Shown here piece by piece: positions 52,252-62,691 of a stretch of 64,000 nucleotides of DNA (position 1 is its first letter; each line of letters starts with the position of its first letter). The notes beneath the pieces were generated by a model, which saw only the letters and a program-made list of their open reading frames with translations, did no database searches and was not told the origin of the DNA. Source of the stretch: Chrysopilus asiliformis (Eukaryota > Arthropoda > Insecta > Diptera > Rhagionidae); assembly GCA_964034945.1 (NCBI GenBank), contig OZ035962.1, positions 26,905,530 to 26,969,529 on the forward strand. Reading direction: 5' to 3'. A program made the position numbers and the translations under genes.

Positions 52252-55194
52252 TTTGAATCAGGTATTTTACAAAAAAACGAACTAAAAATGCCGGCTTCGA
52301 TCGGAAAACGTTTCAAAGACGCGTTTCACACAAACAAAACCGGAGTTTTGTCGGGCTGGTAATGCCTTCGTAGCCAGTGTTGTTGATCTATTTTTTTCAA
52401 CTAGGGAGCCTGTAATTTGGAATACTGAGTAATAAATTTTTATAAAGTCGATTAGAAAAATTCTAAGGACGTCTGCGTAACGGTATAATTGCAAGCTGAT
52501 TCCCGTTAGTTTTAATTGGAAAGTTTCCAGTTCGTAATGCAATCTAGTATGCAAATTAACAAGCAATTATACAGTTTCTCGCATGCCCTAAATTAAAATA
52601 AAATTACTGATTATTTTTAGGGCTGTATATCTGTGGGGCGTTTTTCGTTAAACTGGCCACTCCTTCTACCAAAAATTAAGGTAGATTAATTGGTCAAGCT
52701 GGGCTCAAATTGTAGGTAGTCATGTCTACTTTCAGTCGTCGTGGGTCGTTTTTGGGAAATTCAACATGGTGCACCCGATATGATGCCACACAGTGGTTCG
52801 AAAGGGAAATGCATCGGTCAAAAATTATATAAATTTGATCGTGTGAATTGCAACTTAGCTTATGTATCAACTGTCAAATATTACAGCATTGCTAGATTGC
52901 AACCGATGGTTCTGCATGTTCATTAGAGCCATCTGCAGAGAAAAAGGCCCGGTACTTTATTCCCAACTCAATATTTTGCGGGAACTAAAGTTACAAGAAA
53001 TTTCAAGTCTGTAGCTTAATTGTTTCGGGATTTCTCGAGCTAACGGATAGACGGATCGAATTTAAAGTTTGAAAAGAAATCCTTTCGGAGCAAAATTTTT
53101 AAGATAGTCTGACTCACTGCGGTGCTAGAGGAAAACTTACACGAAGTATACTGGAACACCACAGAGCGAAATCTCGAAGTGCGCTCGTATATCATTTGAT
53201 AGACAAACAATTCGGTCAAATTCTTATATATATTCTGGCCGAGGCTGTCATTTTACTTTGTGCTGCAACAAAAAAACTTGTGTTCGGGAGACTCCGCCGT
53301 TTGGAAAAATAATTAGATAAATGCTATCATAAATAATATCCAAGCGAACAATTCGGTAATTACTAAAATCCAGCAACTAATTGTGCAATGCGCTGTTGAG
53401 TGTTGAATTCTGTTCGAATTTGGATGCGTGATTTTGTGTTATTTTCCCAAAGTTGCCGAATTCTACGAAGAAATTTTTTTTTTGGCTGGGAAAAGAAAAA
53501 ATATTAAAAAAAATTGCAAATGGAATGGAAAAATCACAAGCAAAATCGTTTTGTGTGGTGAACGCAAAGTGAAACAAGATTTGTGCGACGACTTTCCAGA
53601 GCTGTCAAAAAAAATTATTATTTTGATGTTTTCCCGTGTCACGAAAAATATAAGCAAAAGAAAATTTCAAGTGCATGAAAATTCGTGTGTCCAATGAAGA
53701 ATTGATTCCGTTCCGGGGCCGTTGTGGGTGGGGGTGATCGACCCGTTTTACAAAATACGAAATCACCACCTTTCGGCCTAGAATCCAATAAGAAAATTAC
53801 CTGTCCGTTCCATAGCACAGCACCGTTGCGGTACAAATGTGTGAAAATTGTGCCAATTCCTACACGAAAAAAATTAAATTCAGTCTGAGACCGATAATGT
53901 TTTCCACAGCGTAAAAAATACTCGGGGGGAAAATCAGTGAAAATGCTTGATTTTTCCCCAATACTTCCGTGGTAATGATTTATTTGTTATCGCAGTTTAT
54001 TCCAATTCGAATCGTTAATAATTGTTGAAAAAATATGCAAAAAAATGTGAAAATGTTTTCCTTTTATAGGGATTTAGGTTAATTAGGTTTTAAGAGTAGG
54101 ATTTTTTTTTAGCTTAAATTGTTTAGATTTAGTTTAGTTTTAAGTGCGCAATCAACAAGGATTTCTTCATCTTCGCAGACTTCTCATCTCAATTTTTGGA
54201 TATAAATCTTTATTTTAATAAATTTTGGTAAGTAGTATTTTATATTTTATTTTATACGTGTTTTAATGATTGTCAAAGTTCTTTTAGAATCAATTTCCGT
54301 AAACAGAAATCTGTAGAATTTTTTTCAATATTGAAAAAAATGTTACAGATTTCTATTTTAATTTTTCAAAACAGCTCAAAGACTGTGATGACCAATTGCC
54401 ATATTATAATTAATTCATATTCTTTTTTATGCGTGGAATTGTTAAATTATGCAGTGAGGAAGAAAATTCGTTTTTGTCATTTTATCATAAAAAACTGCTA
54501 TTTTGACTGTAAAAAAATTGGAAAAATACACACTTTTGAGATTAAACGTTTTATAATCAAAACTATGCAGTTTGGACTATATCGTAGTTCCCGGCTTTTT
54601 GCAGTCCGCCTAAAAGCAACACCCGGCCTATTTTGAAGAATTTTGAGAAGCGTTTTGTTTATAATGTTTTTGTAATCTGTATAGAATCCAATTTCGCTAT
54701 TAAAAAAAGTTTTCCTGGCAAATTAGTCTTAAAATATTACCTCCTGTCAAGCTAAGACTTAAACCGTCGCTTAAGTCTTTGTAATGATCAGACAGAAAAT
54801 TCGTCATATTGTGGCATTAAAATGTTACATGTAGACATCTTTTTTGAAAATAACAGCAAAACTTTAAAGGATGGTGGTAAAAAAATATTTTTTGTTAATG
54901 AAAATCGCCAAAAGAACCCAAAATTGTGGTTTTCTAACATGGTTAGAGCATTTTGGGGAAAACTTATGAATATTACAGTTACAATACAGCAGCAAAACTA
55001 AAGTTTTGTAATGATGATATAAGGAAATTTGGGAAACGGGTAAGGCAATTCAAAATAAGTTTTTGCTATTCAAAAAATCAGTCCTTTTCAGGACCACCAA
55101 TATTTTTTGAAAGAGTATTTTAAATATCCATTATTGCATTTACGAATTATGGCGATTAAATAATTATACTTTTTAATATTTACCTCGTACTATT
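52252..55194. other. Intergenic, no gene seen
   Basis: The part next to 52252 is the SmD1 5' UTR/promoter. AGGGAGCCTGTAATTTGG near 52404 recalls the ends of repeat family Q. The remainder is AT-rich with short open frames (for example 53428-53697, 54331-54636) that show low-complexity Lys/Asn/Phe bias and no domain. Confidence 0.4.
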
Positions 55195-55486
55195 TAAGGT
55201 AAAGGGCTATTATATTGACCTATCAATCACAATTTTGAGTTTGACGTTAAAAATTGATACTAAGTTTCATGTGAAAGTTTTCAACAATGGTTATAGTGTG
55301 AACATTGGACAATTAAATATAGGAAAGATAATTTGATTGTTTCAAAAATTACTTTTTAACTTTAGTTTAGTTAATTTTTAAATAATAGTCTCGAATGTAT
55401 TTATTATTGACCTAACAAGAAAAAATTCGTCCTAATATTGACTGTCAGCGCTTCTATTATTGACCCAACGTATTTGGACCCCACAA

Positions 55487-55823
55487 GGCAAAAAATCCTG
55501 GAGTATTTTTCAATCCAAAAATTATATTGACGAAATCTTAATACATATTTTGGATTGGAATTTAATACATGCGAATTTTTGAAAATATGTTAGCCTTTTT
55601 TGCAGTCATATTTGAACAGTTTTTTATTATGTATTGAACTTAAATACTTTTAACATTAATGTCTACAATTTAATCAAAATTTTAGACTTTAATACTGAAA
55701 TAAACCAAAAATAAATTTATAAGAATTTCCAATCCATATTATTGGATTAGAATTTTCCATTGGATTACATATAGGTCCAGCGTAATCCAGTTTTGATTGG
55801 AATTTACTCCAAGATTTTTTACC
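55487..55823. mobile_element. TIR element nested in the pogo-like element
   Basis: Left end GGCAAAAAATCCTGGAGTA and inverse of the right end GGTAAAAAATCTTGGAGTA, followed on both sides by TTTTCAATCC / AATTCCAATC. Length is 337 bp. It cuts the transposase frame after a TGGGCCAAATACGTGCA (minus strand) stretch. TSD not evident, superfamily open. Confidence 0.55.
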
Positions 55824-56513
55824 GTGCACGTATTTGGCCCAGTCCACAATTTTTTGCTCTTCCTCAGGTTTAAGGATCGTAGGATGGCCTATGTCAAAAT
55901 GTACTGGAAATTTACCCTTGTGTTTATATAGTAACGATGTTTTTGGTATTTTGAAGTAGGGATGTCAAATTTTTCAAAAACACCGGTTTTCGGTCAAACC
56001 GGTTTTTAAAACTTCGGTTTAAACCGAGCCGGTTTAACCGGGTCCAAAAAACCGGTAATTAAAAAACCGAAAAATCGTTTTGTTCAAATTGGGTAGGTTA
56101 GGTCTTAGACGCAACAAATACACTATAATACAAACAAAAGACGTGAAGTGCCATATAATCCATTAAGAGGCCATAAATGGCACAATATGATATTGTATTT
56201 GGTTTAGAGTGCCTAAAAAGAAGTGTTTATAACAACTCAGTTGCACCAAAATTGGTTCAAAAATATTTTTCCGTACAAAAAAATGATCGGTTTTTTTGAA
56301 CGGTTTTTGGCTTTAAAAAAAAACACCGGGTATAATCGTGCAAAAAAACACCGAAAAAAAACCGGTTAACCGAAGCAAAAACACCGGGTAACCGGTTTTT
56401 TTTGACATCCCTATTTTGATGACCTTTGTCGCCCTATAAATTGACATGCCTTCTTCTACGGCTTTTAAAGCGGCCTCCAGCTCATCGTTGGTATATAGAA
56501 GTCGTTTGGTCAT
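55824..56513 (-). pseudogene. Pogo/jerky-type transposase fragment, interrupted
   Basis: Starting at the ATG 56513-56511, the minus strand reads MTKRLLYTNDELEAALKAVE and then a helix-turn-helix (SIYRATKV). The frame is broken by the hAT MITE at 56413-55957. It resumes on the far side with FKIPKTSLLYKHKGK and a GHPTILKPEEEQKIVDW-like segment, which is the expected continuation of a psq-HTH followed by the CENP-B-type region. It then stops at the next nested element (55823). The catalytic domain is absent, so it cannot encode an active enzyme. Confidence 0.75.
55957..56413. mobile_element. hAT MITE inserted in the transposase frame
   Basis: Ends TAGGGATGTCAAA and inverse; 8-bp TSDs TTTTGAAG (55949-55956) and TTTTGATG (56414-56421), differing at one base. 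The interior is built of AACCGGTTTT-type repeats close to both ends. Length is 457 bp with no coding capacity. Confidence 0.8.
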
Positions 56514-57429
56514 TCTGGTGTTGTAAAAAAAATTAAATGTTTCTTTTTTTAACCGAAGTGGGTATTATATTGACTTATAATTTGAAAGAAAAAAACTAGT
56601 CGATTTTAATTGTAAAATATCAAGTCAGAATTATGTTCTGTTTCAATAATCATTTAAATTTACTAGAAATTAATTTATTTTAGTTGAAGTGGAAACAAAA
56701 TATTATAAAAAATAGTATGAAATGTTTCATGTGCATGTTTATTTTATTGACCTAGAGGTTTATTTATTATTGACCTACTCATGTATCCTTTATTGACCCC
56801 AAACTTGAAATATTATTTAAGATTAAATTATTAAAAAATTGATAGGTCAGAATTCGACTACTATATAGATGGGAAGGAGATTTAATGTTAAATGACAGAG
56901 GAAAACTTTTAGACTTTTTGTTACAGCCAAAAACTAACTTAGCTTTAAATACGTAAAAAATGCAATATTGACCTATAAGTCAATAAAAGAAACATCACAA
57001 ATATTCATTGTATCTATTATTGACCACACATTTTATATATTTTTTATATTATTCCACATTAAAACTCACAATTTTATAACAACAAAATTGAAATTTAATA
57101 ATTAAAGAACAACTCACAAAAAGAAAATTAGGAAAAAAAGTAAAATATACGAAAATACCGCAACTTTTAGTTTTTCTATTATTTAGGCTTACTTGTTAAG
57201 AAATTTCTCGCTTTATCGTCTTTCCTTGCCAGCTGTCATGGCAAACTAATTTTTCGTGAGAGGATTATATCGTATCGCAATAAAAAATTGGGAATTAACT
57301 ATCAAGAGTGGGTTGTGGAATTTCAGTGTTTTAAAATATTGATACACACATAGTTGGCCTTATTAAAGCTAAAAAATGAAAATATGTCAATATTACCGCC
57401 TAGGTCAATAATATAGCCCTTTACCTTAA

Positions 57430-57704
57430 CTCTCCGTCTACCGAAAAAAAAACCTGCTAGAACTACCGTTGGGGTCAATTAGACCCCAATCGGTAATAAG
57501 CCATTTTCCTTTAGTTGTTATTGAAAATGTCTGAGTACGCTTAGAAAAAACTTCAATAATGTCAATAGATTCCAGCAAAATACAATGAAGAATTTTTAAA
57601 GAAACAATGTCAAGAAGTTACAAAGTTCAAAAACTATTACGACTAGAATAAGAGAAAATTTTTATCGCTGTGGGGTCAAATTGACCCCAATGGTAGACGG
57701 AGGG
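57430..57704. mobile_element. piggyBac-like MITE, 275 bp, TTAA flanks
   Basis: Left end CTCTCCGTCTACCG; right end inverse CCCTCCGTCTACCA. TTAA flanks at 57426-57429 and 57705-57708. Each side has an inner palindrome (GGGGTCAATTAGACCCC and GGGGTCAAATTGACCCC). TTAA plus C-rich short TIRs fit the piggyBac superfamily. The pogo-like element abuts it inside the left TTAA. Confidence 0.72.
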
Positions 57705-57708
57705 TTAA

Positions 57709-58969
57709 AAAAAATCTTTAGACGGGCAGAAGCGTTTTGGAAGGTTCCCTACTAGTATTTTTGCACGTATCTGCTACTATATTAGATACACTTCCAGTGG
57801 CAGATACATGCCACATACCACAAATGCTATTAGGGATCAAGTTTTGGTCTCAATGTTTATAATAAAACGTGTAACAGCTGGATTTTTGTGTCTTTTACTT
57901 GACACAAGTTCAATTATTTACTTGTTTCGGCTGTACTTTCAAATCGCCTCGCCGAGATGAAAAAAAACTTCTGGCCCTAATAAAAAACATAAAGGATTGT
58001 TGGAAGGGCTATCCTAGCCTCAAGGATCATTGCTACATTCATAAAACAGTTAATCATTCTGAAAACTTTCGGCGCTCAAGCAAAAAATAGAGAGTTTTGA
58101 AAAATAAATGCTTTAACTTGAAGTCTAAATTTAACCGGGGTAGTGTCCGGAAGGAAAATTTACATTTCCATATGTGTGAGTTTCTTGGGAGGCGAAGAAT
58201 AAGAAAAATGGGGAAAACCCCATTCGTTTGCTTCTTAGAAGACATAAAGAATATATATCCGAGTACATATGTTCTCGAAAAAAAAAACTTTAAAAATCAG
58301 CCTTTGTTAGGGCTATCAAATGAATTTTTGAAGAGTATTAAAACCTATTATTGCTGCATTTTTTTAAAAATATAATAATTCTGTTGGAGAATAAAACGCA
58401 ATTATATTTTTTATTCGTCAGGATCTTTATTTAAAAAAAGGAAGTGCGTCTCAACGTCACTGCAGTCAGAGCCAGAAGAGACCAAAGAGATTCCGGTATC
58501 CAATTTTTTTGATAGCACTAAACTTAGGCCAGACTTGCCAATTCACAATTCTTAATTGTTGCTGCATGCTTGTGGGGTAGTGGGAGGGGTCTGTTGGTCC
58601 GCTACGCCTTGCGTGCTAATTCTTTCCACACCCCCCACTCACAGGCAAACATACAAAAGCATCAAATATATATAAATTTATTTATTTATTTAATTTTCAT
58701 GTTTCACAGTTATTGTTCTATTTATTTAATTTTGGGCGAACAAGTAATACGTATATATTTTGGAATTTCGCAAGTTTAACACTATTTTATTTTTAAAAAA
58801 ATTGTAATCAAAGCATAGTATATTGACAGAATAAGCAGCCCTGCTGAAGAAGCCCGACGATAGTAGGCAAAACGTTGAGACGTTCCATAAAAATGTTCAA
58901 AAAGGATTGATTAGTTTCATTCGATGACCCAGAAACCGAAGAATAATAAAAAGTTACATAACCCACTTA
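57709..58969. other. Intergenic, no gene seen
   Basis: AT-rich; short open frames without domains. At about 58847-58885 the sequence CTGAAGAAGCCCGACGATAG followed by TAGGCAAAACGTTGAGACG resembles the CTGANGA...GAAAC arrangement of Penelope-type hammerhead-like repeats, but imperfectly. Confidence 0.35.
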
Positions 58970-58977
58970 AGAAAAAC

Positions 58978-59148
58978 CAGAGATGCAAACTGGTTTCTTA
59001 AACTAGACCAAAAACCACTGAAATACCGAAACTTTGAGTGAATCAATATCAAGTTTTTGAAATTTGAGGACCCAAAACCAAAAATCAGAAATCCAATTCA
59101 CAGTTGAACAAAAACCGACACTCTGAAAACTTTTGGTCTACATCTCTG
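58978..59148. mobile_element. 171-bp hAT MITE, family M, TSD AGAAAAAC
   Basis: Left end CAGAGATGCAAAC, inverse of right end CAGAGATGTAGAC, flanked by perfect 8-bp TSDs AGAAAAAC (58970-58977 and 59149-59156). The interior has repeated ACCAAAA/CCAAAAACC sequence. A decayed relative lies at 9066-9257. Confidence 0.82.
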
Positions 59149-59156
59149 AGAAAAAC

Positions 59157-60267
59157 GGCGTCGATTTTTGTCATTTTTTTATTTTTGGAAATTAGGATTC
59201 CTATTCCAAACATCTACAGCTACAGCCAATTTGAATCCTTACGATTTACGACATTGAAAACACCGGAAGACACGTTAAATACCAAGAAATTCCACCAATC
59301 TATTATATTTTAATGATGAATGATTTTTCATCATGAAAAAAACTTTTAAACAATTCCAGTTATATGAAGCAGATAAAACTTTGTTTCAAATTTAAGTTCT
59401 TGGTAGCTTCTTGTCGGTGAATTAATGCAGATTTCCATTGATTTTCGTTTATTTGCAGATATGATAAAAAAATGAAAGAATTTCAGAAGAATCTCCGGTT
59501 GGAAGATTTCCAAGCGCATTATGGATATTTGCAATGGTAGGCCATAATACAAACATAGGTATATCCAGTGTCAATAATGATTTTTCTTCACAAAATTTGC
59601 AACGATTTAAATCGGAAAATTGCCAGTTTTCCCTATGTTGGTTTGTTGGATTCTAGATTTTTTTATTACTTTTTAATCGAAATTGACTCAAATACTTGTA
59701 ATACAATATAAGATTCGCAAATATTTCCATTATGTAGGAAAGGTTAATTGAATTTAAATATCAGAGGAGGATTCTGTGTGTACGTCATAGCAAGTCCTCG
59801 CTGGTAGTTAATATTGAGGATACGCTAGGATCTGAACAAAACGGATCAGATCGGATCGGAATAATCACAATTACGGAAGAATTACTTTCACAGTAGACCC
59901 TTTTTTGCTTTTCTTTCGGATGAATTGGCTTTGGTGAATTTCAATGGGGACTCCCAAAACGCCGCCTCAAATCTAATCAAAGTGAATAAAAAAACGCGTA
60001 ATTTCGACACTCTTTTTTTTGTTGATATTTTTATACTTTATGAAGAAATTGTTAAATGACTCATGTAATGTTTAGGTCACATAGGCGATAAACATCCGAA
60101 AATAAATACCAACAAAAAAAAGTAGCAATGTTTGAAGAGTTTTTTTTTTGAATACCAATTACGGCCAAGAGAAAAATAAACAACAAAAAAAAGTTTTAAA
60201 TAAAATGACTCTCCCACGCGTACGAGGTATAGGTGTTAATAGCTTGATAAGGATTTGGGTGATTCTC
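59157..60267. other. Intergenic, no gene seen
   Basis: AT-rich sequence; no exon or repeat ends recognised beyond a small ACGGATCAGATCGGATCGG repeat near 59841. Confidence 0.4.
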
Positions 60268-60596
60268 TTAAGCTAGCATCAGACGAGCACACAAAACCTT
60301 AACACGTGTGATGACTGACGTAATTTTGACGTCACAAAATTGTAACACCAGTTAACACCGTCTGATAACTTAAATTGTGACAGAATTTTTGTTTACACAC
60401 CGTGTGATAACCTGTGTTACAGTGTTACGACAATTTTTTTGACGTGTGTTAAACGAATTTTGCCTCCGTCTGATAACCCTGTGTAAAACGTGGTATGTGT
60501 TTTGACATTTTTCGGTCTGTGTTAAGACTGTGGGAAAATGTCCCAATGTGTAAACTGGCATGAATTCGTGCCATTTCACACGCACAGTGTTATAGC

Positions 60597-60831
60597 GAAT
60601 ATCTTAAAAACGGTGCATCTTATCAAAAAAGTGCAAGAACAAAAGTTGTTTAGGATATAGTTCTACATAAAACTCCCATACATCAAAATCCGATTCGGAG
60701 AATTTAAAAAAAATCTTATTGAAAAGTTTGACTTCAAAGTGGAATTTTGATACAACTGTTCGCTGTTCGATTAAACTTCAAATAATGCCATATCACCAAA
60801 CGGGTTTTCAATTACAGCTTTTGTTATGTTT
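60597..60831 (-). repeat. Interspersed repeat family C fragment, nested in the Harbinger element
   Basis: Read on the minus strand it starts AAACATAACAAAAGCTGTAA, the same left boundary as the copies at 35279 and 46072. It runs through CTTTTCAATAAGATTTTTTT and CCGATTTTGATGTATGGGAG-type sequence, and stops at ACCGTTTTTAAGATATTC. The 3' half is missing. Confidence 0.7.
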
Positions 60832-61105
60832 CTATCTGCGACTTCACCAATTGTTAGCAAATTATCGAATTGACCGACCGACATCCGTAAGAAATTCCGA
60901 TACAATTCGAGTTCTTCAGAGCGCAATTCCACCATCAATTTGGCAAAAAAAAACCCTCCTTCTCGCGACGCGACACCCAATCCTTTGTCCAACAACTGCG
61001 CTTTCGAGCCATTGCCTCGTCGTCGTCGTCGTCGTCACTGCTTTTCAAAATATAGGCTGCCAAAACCTCCATATCCAACATCTCCTCATATTTCCTTTTT
61101 GACAT
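60832..61105 (-). pseudogene. Harbinger (HARBI1-like) transposase, N-terminal fragment, frameshifted
   Basis: From ATG 61105-61103 the minus strand encodes MSKRKYEEMLDMEVLAAYIL, an Asp-rich run and RSCWTKDWVSRR. At a run of T residues a +1 shift moves the frame into LRSEELELYRNFLRMSVGQF. This WxxxWxxRR ... YRNFLRMS arrangement is typical of the N-terminus of insect Harbinger transposases. It ends after about 90 residues where the family C fragment begins, so the DDE nuclease domain is absent. Confidence 0.75.
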
Positions 61106-61958
61106 TTTAATTTAATTTTATTTTTCTTCACAAATTTAAAATAGCGCACAATTTTGACAAGCAATGACCGAGAAAAATACACAAAATGTCAGAGAGCTAT
61201 CACACCGTCTGATAGCAAATCAGTGTGTCAGACGATTTCGACTGCTGTCAAACGTCTTTCATCATCACACGTTTTAAGGCTTTTCACTCCGTCTGATAAC
61301 TACTCAATCTGCGTCACACAGTGTGTAATTGTGTGACAAAATTTCGTGGGAAGACTAGCGACGTTAACACGTTTTGGGACAAAAATCCGATTGTGTGGAA
61401 AAAAAATCACACCGTCTGATAGCAACACTTTTCAAGTGTAAGGACGTGTCGTGTCAGATGTTTGTGAAATGTGTGTTGAGTTTTTTTCGTGACGTCAGTC
61501 ATCACACGTGTTAAGGTTTTGTGTGCTCGTCTGATGCTAGCTTTAGTAAAAATAACCAAAGAATTGTTTTACGAGTTGGTTTTGATCCATTTAGCGAGTT
61601 TTTAAAGATTAAAAGATTTTTTTTGTGCTATGGTCTTTCGTTGTATTTTAATAATAAATTTGTACCTAAATTCCATTATGTTCACTCAGAAGAGGGGAAA
61701 AAATAATCAAATTATATTTTGTTTCTCGAAATGAATGTAAATTCTTATGTTGACTGTAAACGATTTTGCTAAGCAGGCATTTTAAGTGGGAATTTTCAGG
61801 GTATTTTTAGATAAATGAATTCCTGTGTGTTTTAATTCTAGTCTTTTCTTCAATTTTGTTGGTTTTAAATACAAATTTTTTACAAGGTTTGTTTAAAATC
61901 GGTTTACAGGAAGACATACTTGTATATTGCTGTTAAAATAATTACCCATTGCAAAGTT

Positions 61959-62683
61959 CAGGGCCGTAGCTATAGCCAAAAATGGGCCTTATGTAATAAC
62001 TAAAGTTGATATGTAATAACTAAAGTGTATTGAAATATAATGCAAATTCTAAATAAAGACATAAAATATCCCAAAAAGCTCTGCAGACGAAACTTTTCAG
62101 AAAAAATATGATTGGACTTGAAATAATCATGCAAAAAATGCGCCGCAGGCGAAAATTTAAGCAAATCAAAGAAAAATATCCTTTTAAATTGATGGCTAAA
62201 CAGTTTCCAAAGTAGAGTAAAATTTAGTTTTGTCCTTTTCACGTTCTACGAAGAATACCACCTACCTTGTCAATGTTGTATTTTCCATACATTTTTAAAG
62301 TTCTATGAAAACTTCTGTTGTTGCTTCTCTTTGGTTATCTAATCTTTGCTAAAACGGAGTTTCTATATTTTGTTGATTTACGATATGGTCGTTTTACTGT
62401 TTCAAACAAAAAATGTTAAGGATAATTTCTAGTGGTATTTGCGAGACATTTAAATCTGGATTCTCTGCAGCTGCACTTCTTGCGCTTGCCTATTTAATAC
62501 ATTGGTCATGCATGCCCTTTATTTTTACCAAACTTTTGTCTTTAAAGTATTTCTTAGGAAATAAAACTTTTTGCATGTTGTAAAAATCGACATCCCATCG
62601 TAAGTGAAAACCTGAGTGTATTTGTGAGCCACTTATGGGCCCCGTACAGTTGCACATAAGACACCCGCCTAGTTACGGTCCCG
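61959..62683. mobile_element. hAT-like element, decayed, 725 bp
   Basis: Left end CAGGGCCGTAGCTATAGCC; inverse of the right end CGGGACCGTAACTAGGCGGG. Flanks GCAAAGTT (61951-61958) and GCAAAGCC (62684-62691) agree at six of eight bases, consistent with an old 8-bp TSD. The ends resemble the smaller element at 13059-13238. No transposase domain seen in the body. Confidence 0.6.
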
Positions 62684-62691
62684 GCAAAGCC

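Larger units (their letters stand above)
55197..57426 (-). mobile_element. Pogo-like (Tc1/mariner) element, 2.23 kb, with broken transposase
   Basis: TIRs AGGTAAAGGGCTAT and inverse are flanked by TA on both sides (55195-55196, 57427-57428). Both halves carry many copies of ATTATTGACC, probably binding sites. On the minus strand is the start of a pogo/jerky-type transposase with a psq helix-turn-helix (see 55824-56513). Two younger elements sit inside it (55957-56413 and 55487-55823). The catalytic DDE part is missing. Confidence 0.75.
60271..61542 (-). mobile_element. PIF/Harbinger element, 1.27 kb, with transposase remnant
   Basis: Perfect TIRs of 51 bp beginning AGCTAGCATCAGACGAGCAC at both ends, flanked by TTA (60268-60270, 61543-61545). 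Subterminal regions have at least six copies of CCGTCTGATAxC in both halves. The centre holds the N-terminal part of a Harbinger transposase on the minus strand (60832-61105) and, beyond it, an inverted fragment of repeat family C (60597-60831). The perfect TIRs suggest recent movement despite loss of the enzyme. Confidence 0.85.

Noticed and set aside
54331..54636. 101-residue plus-strand frame
   Set aside because: No domain, Ile/Lys/Phe bias and no neighbouring exons; probably chance.
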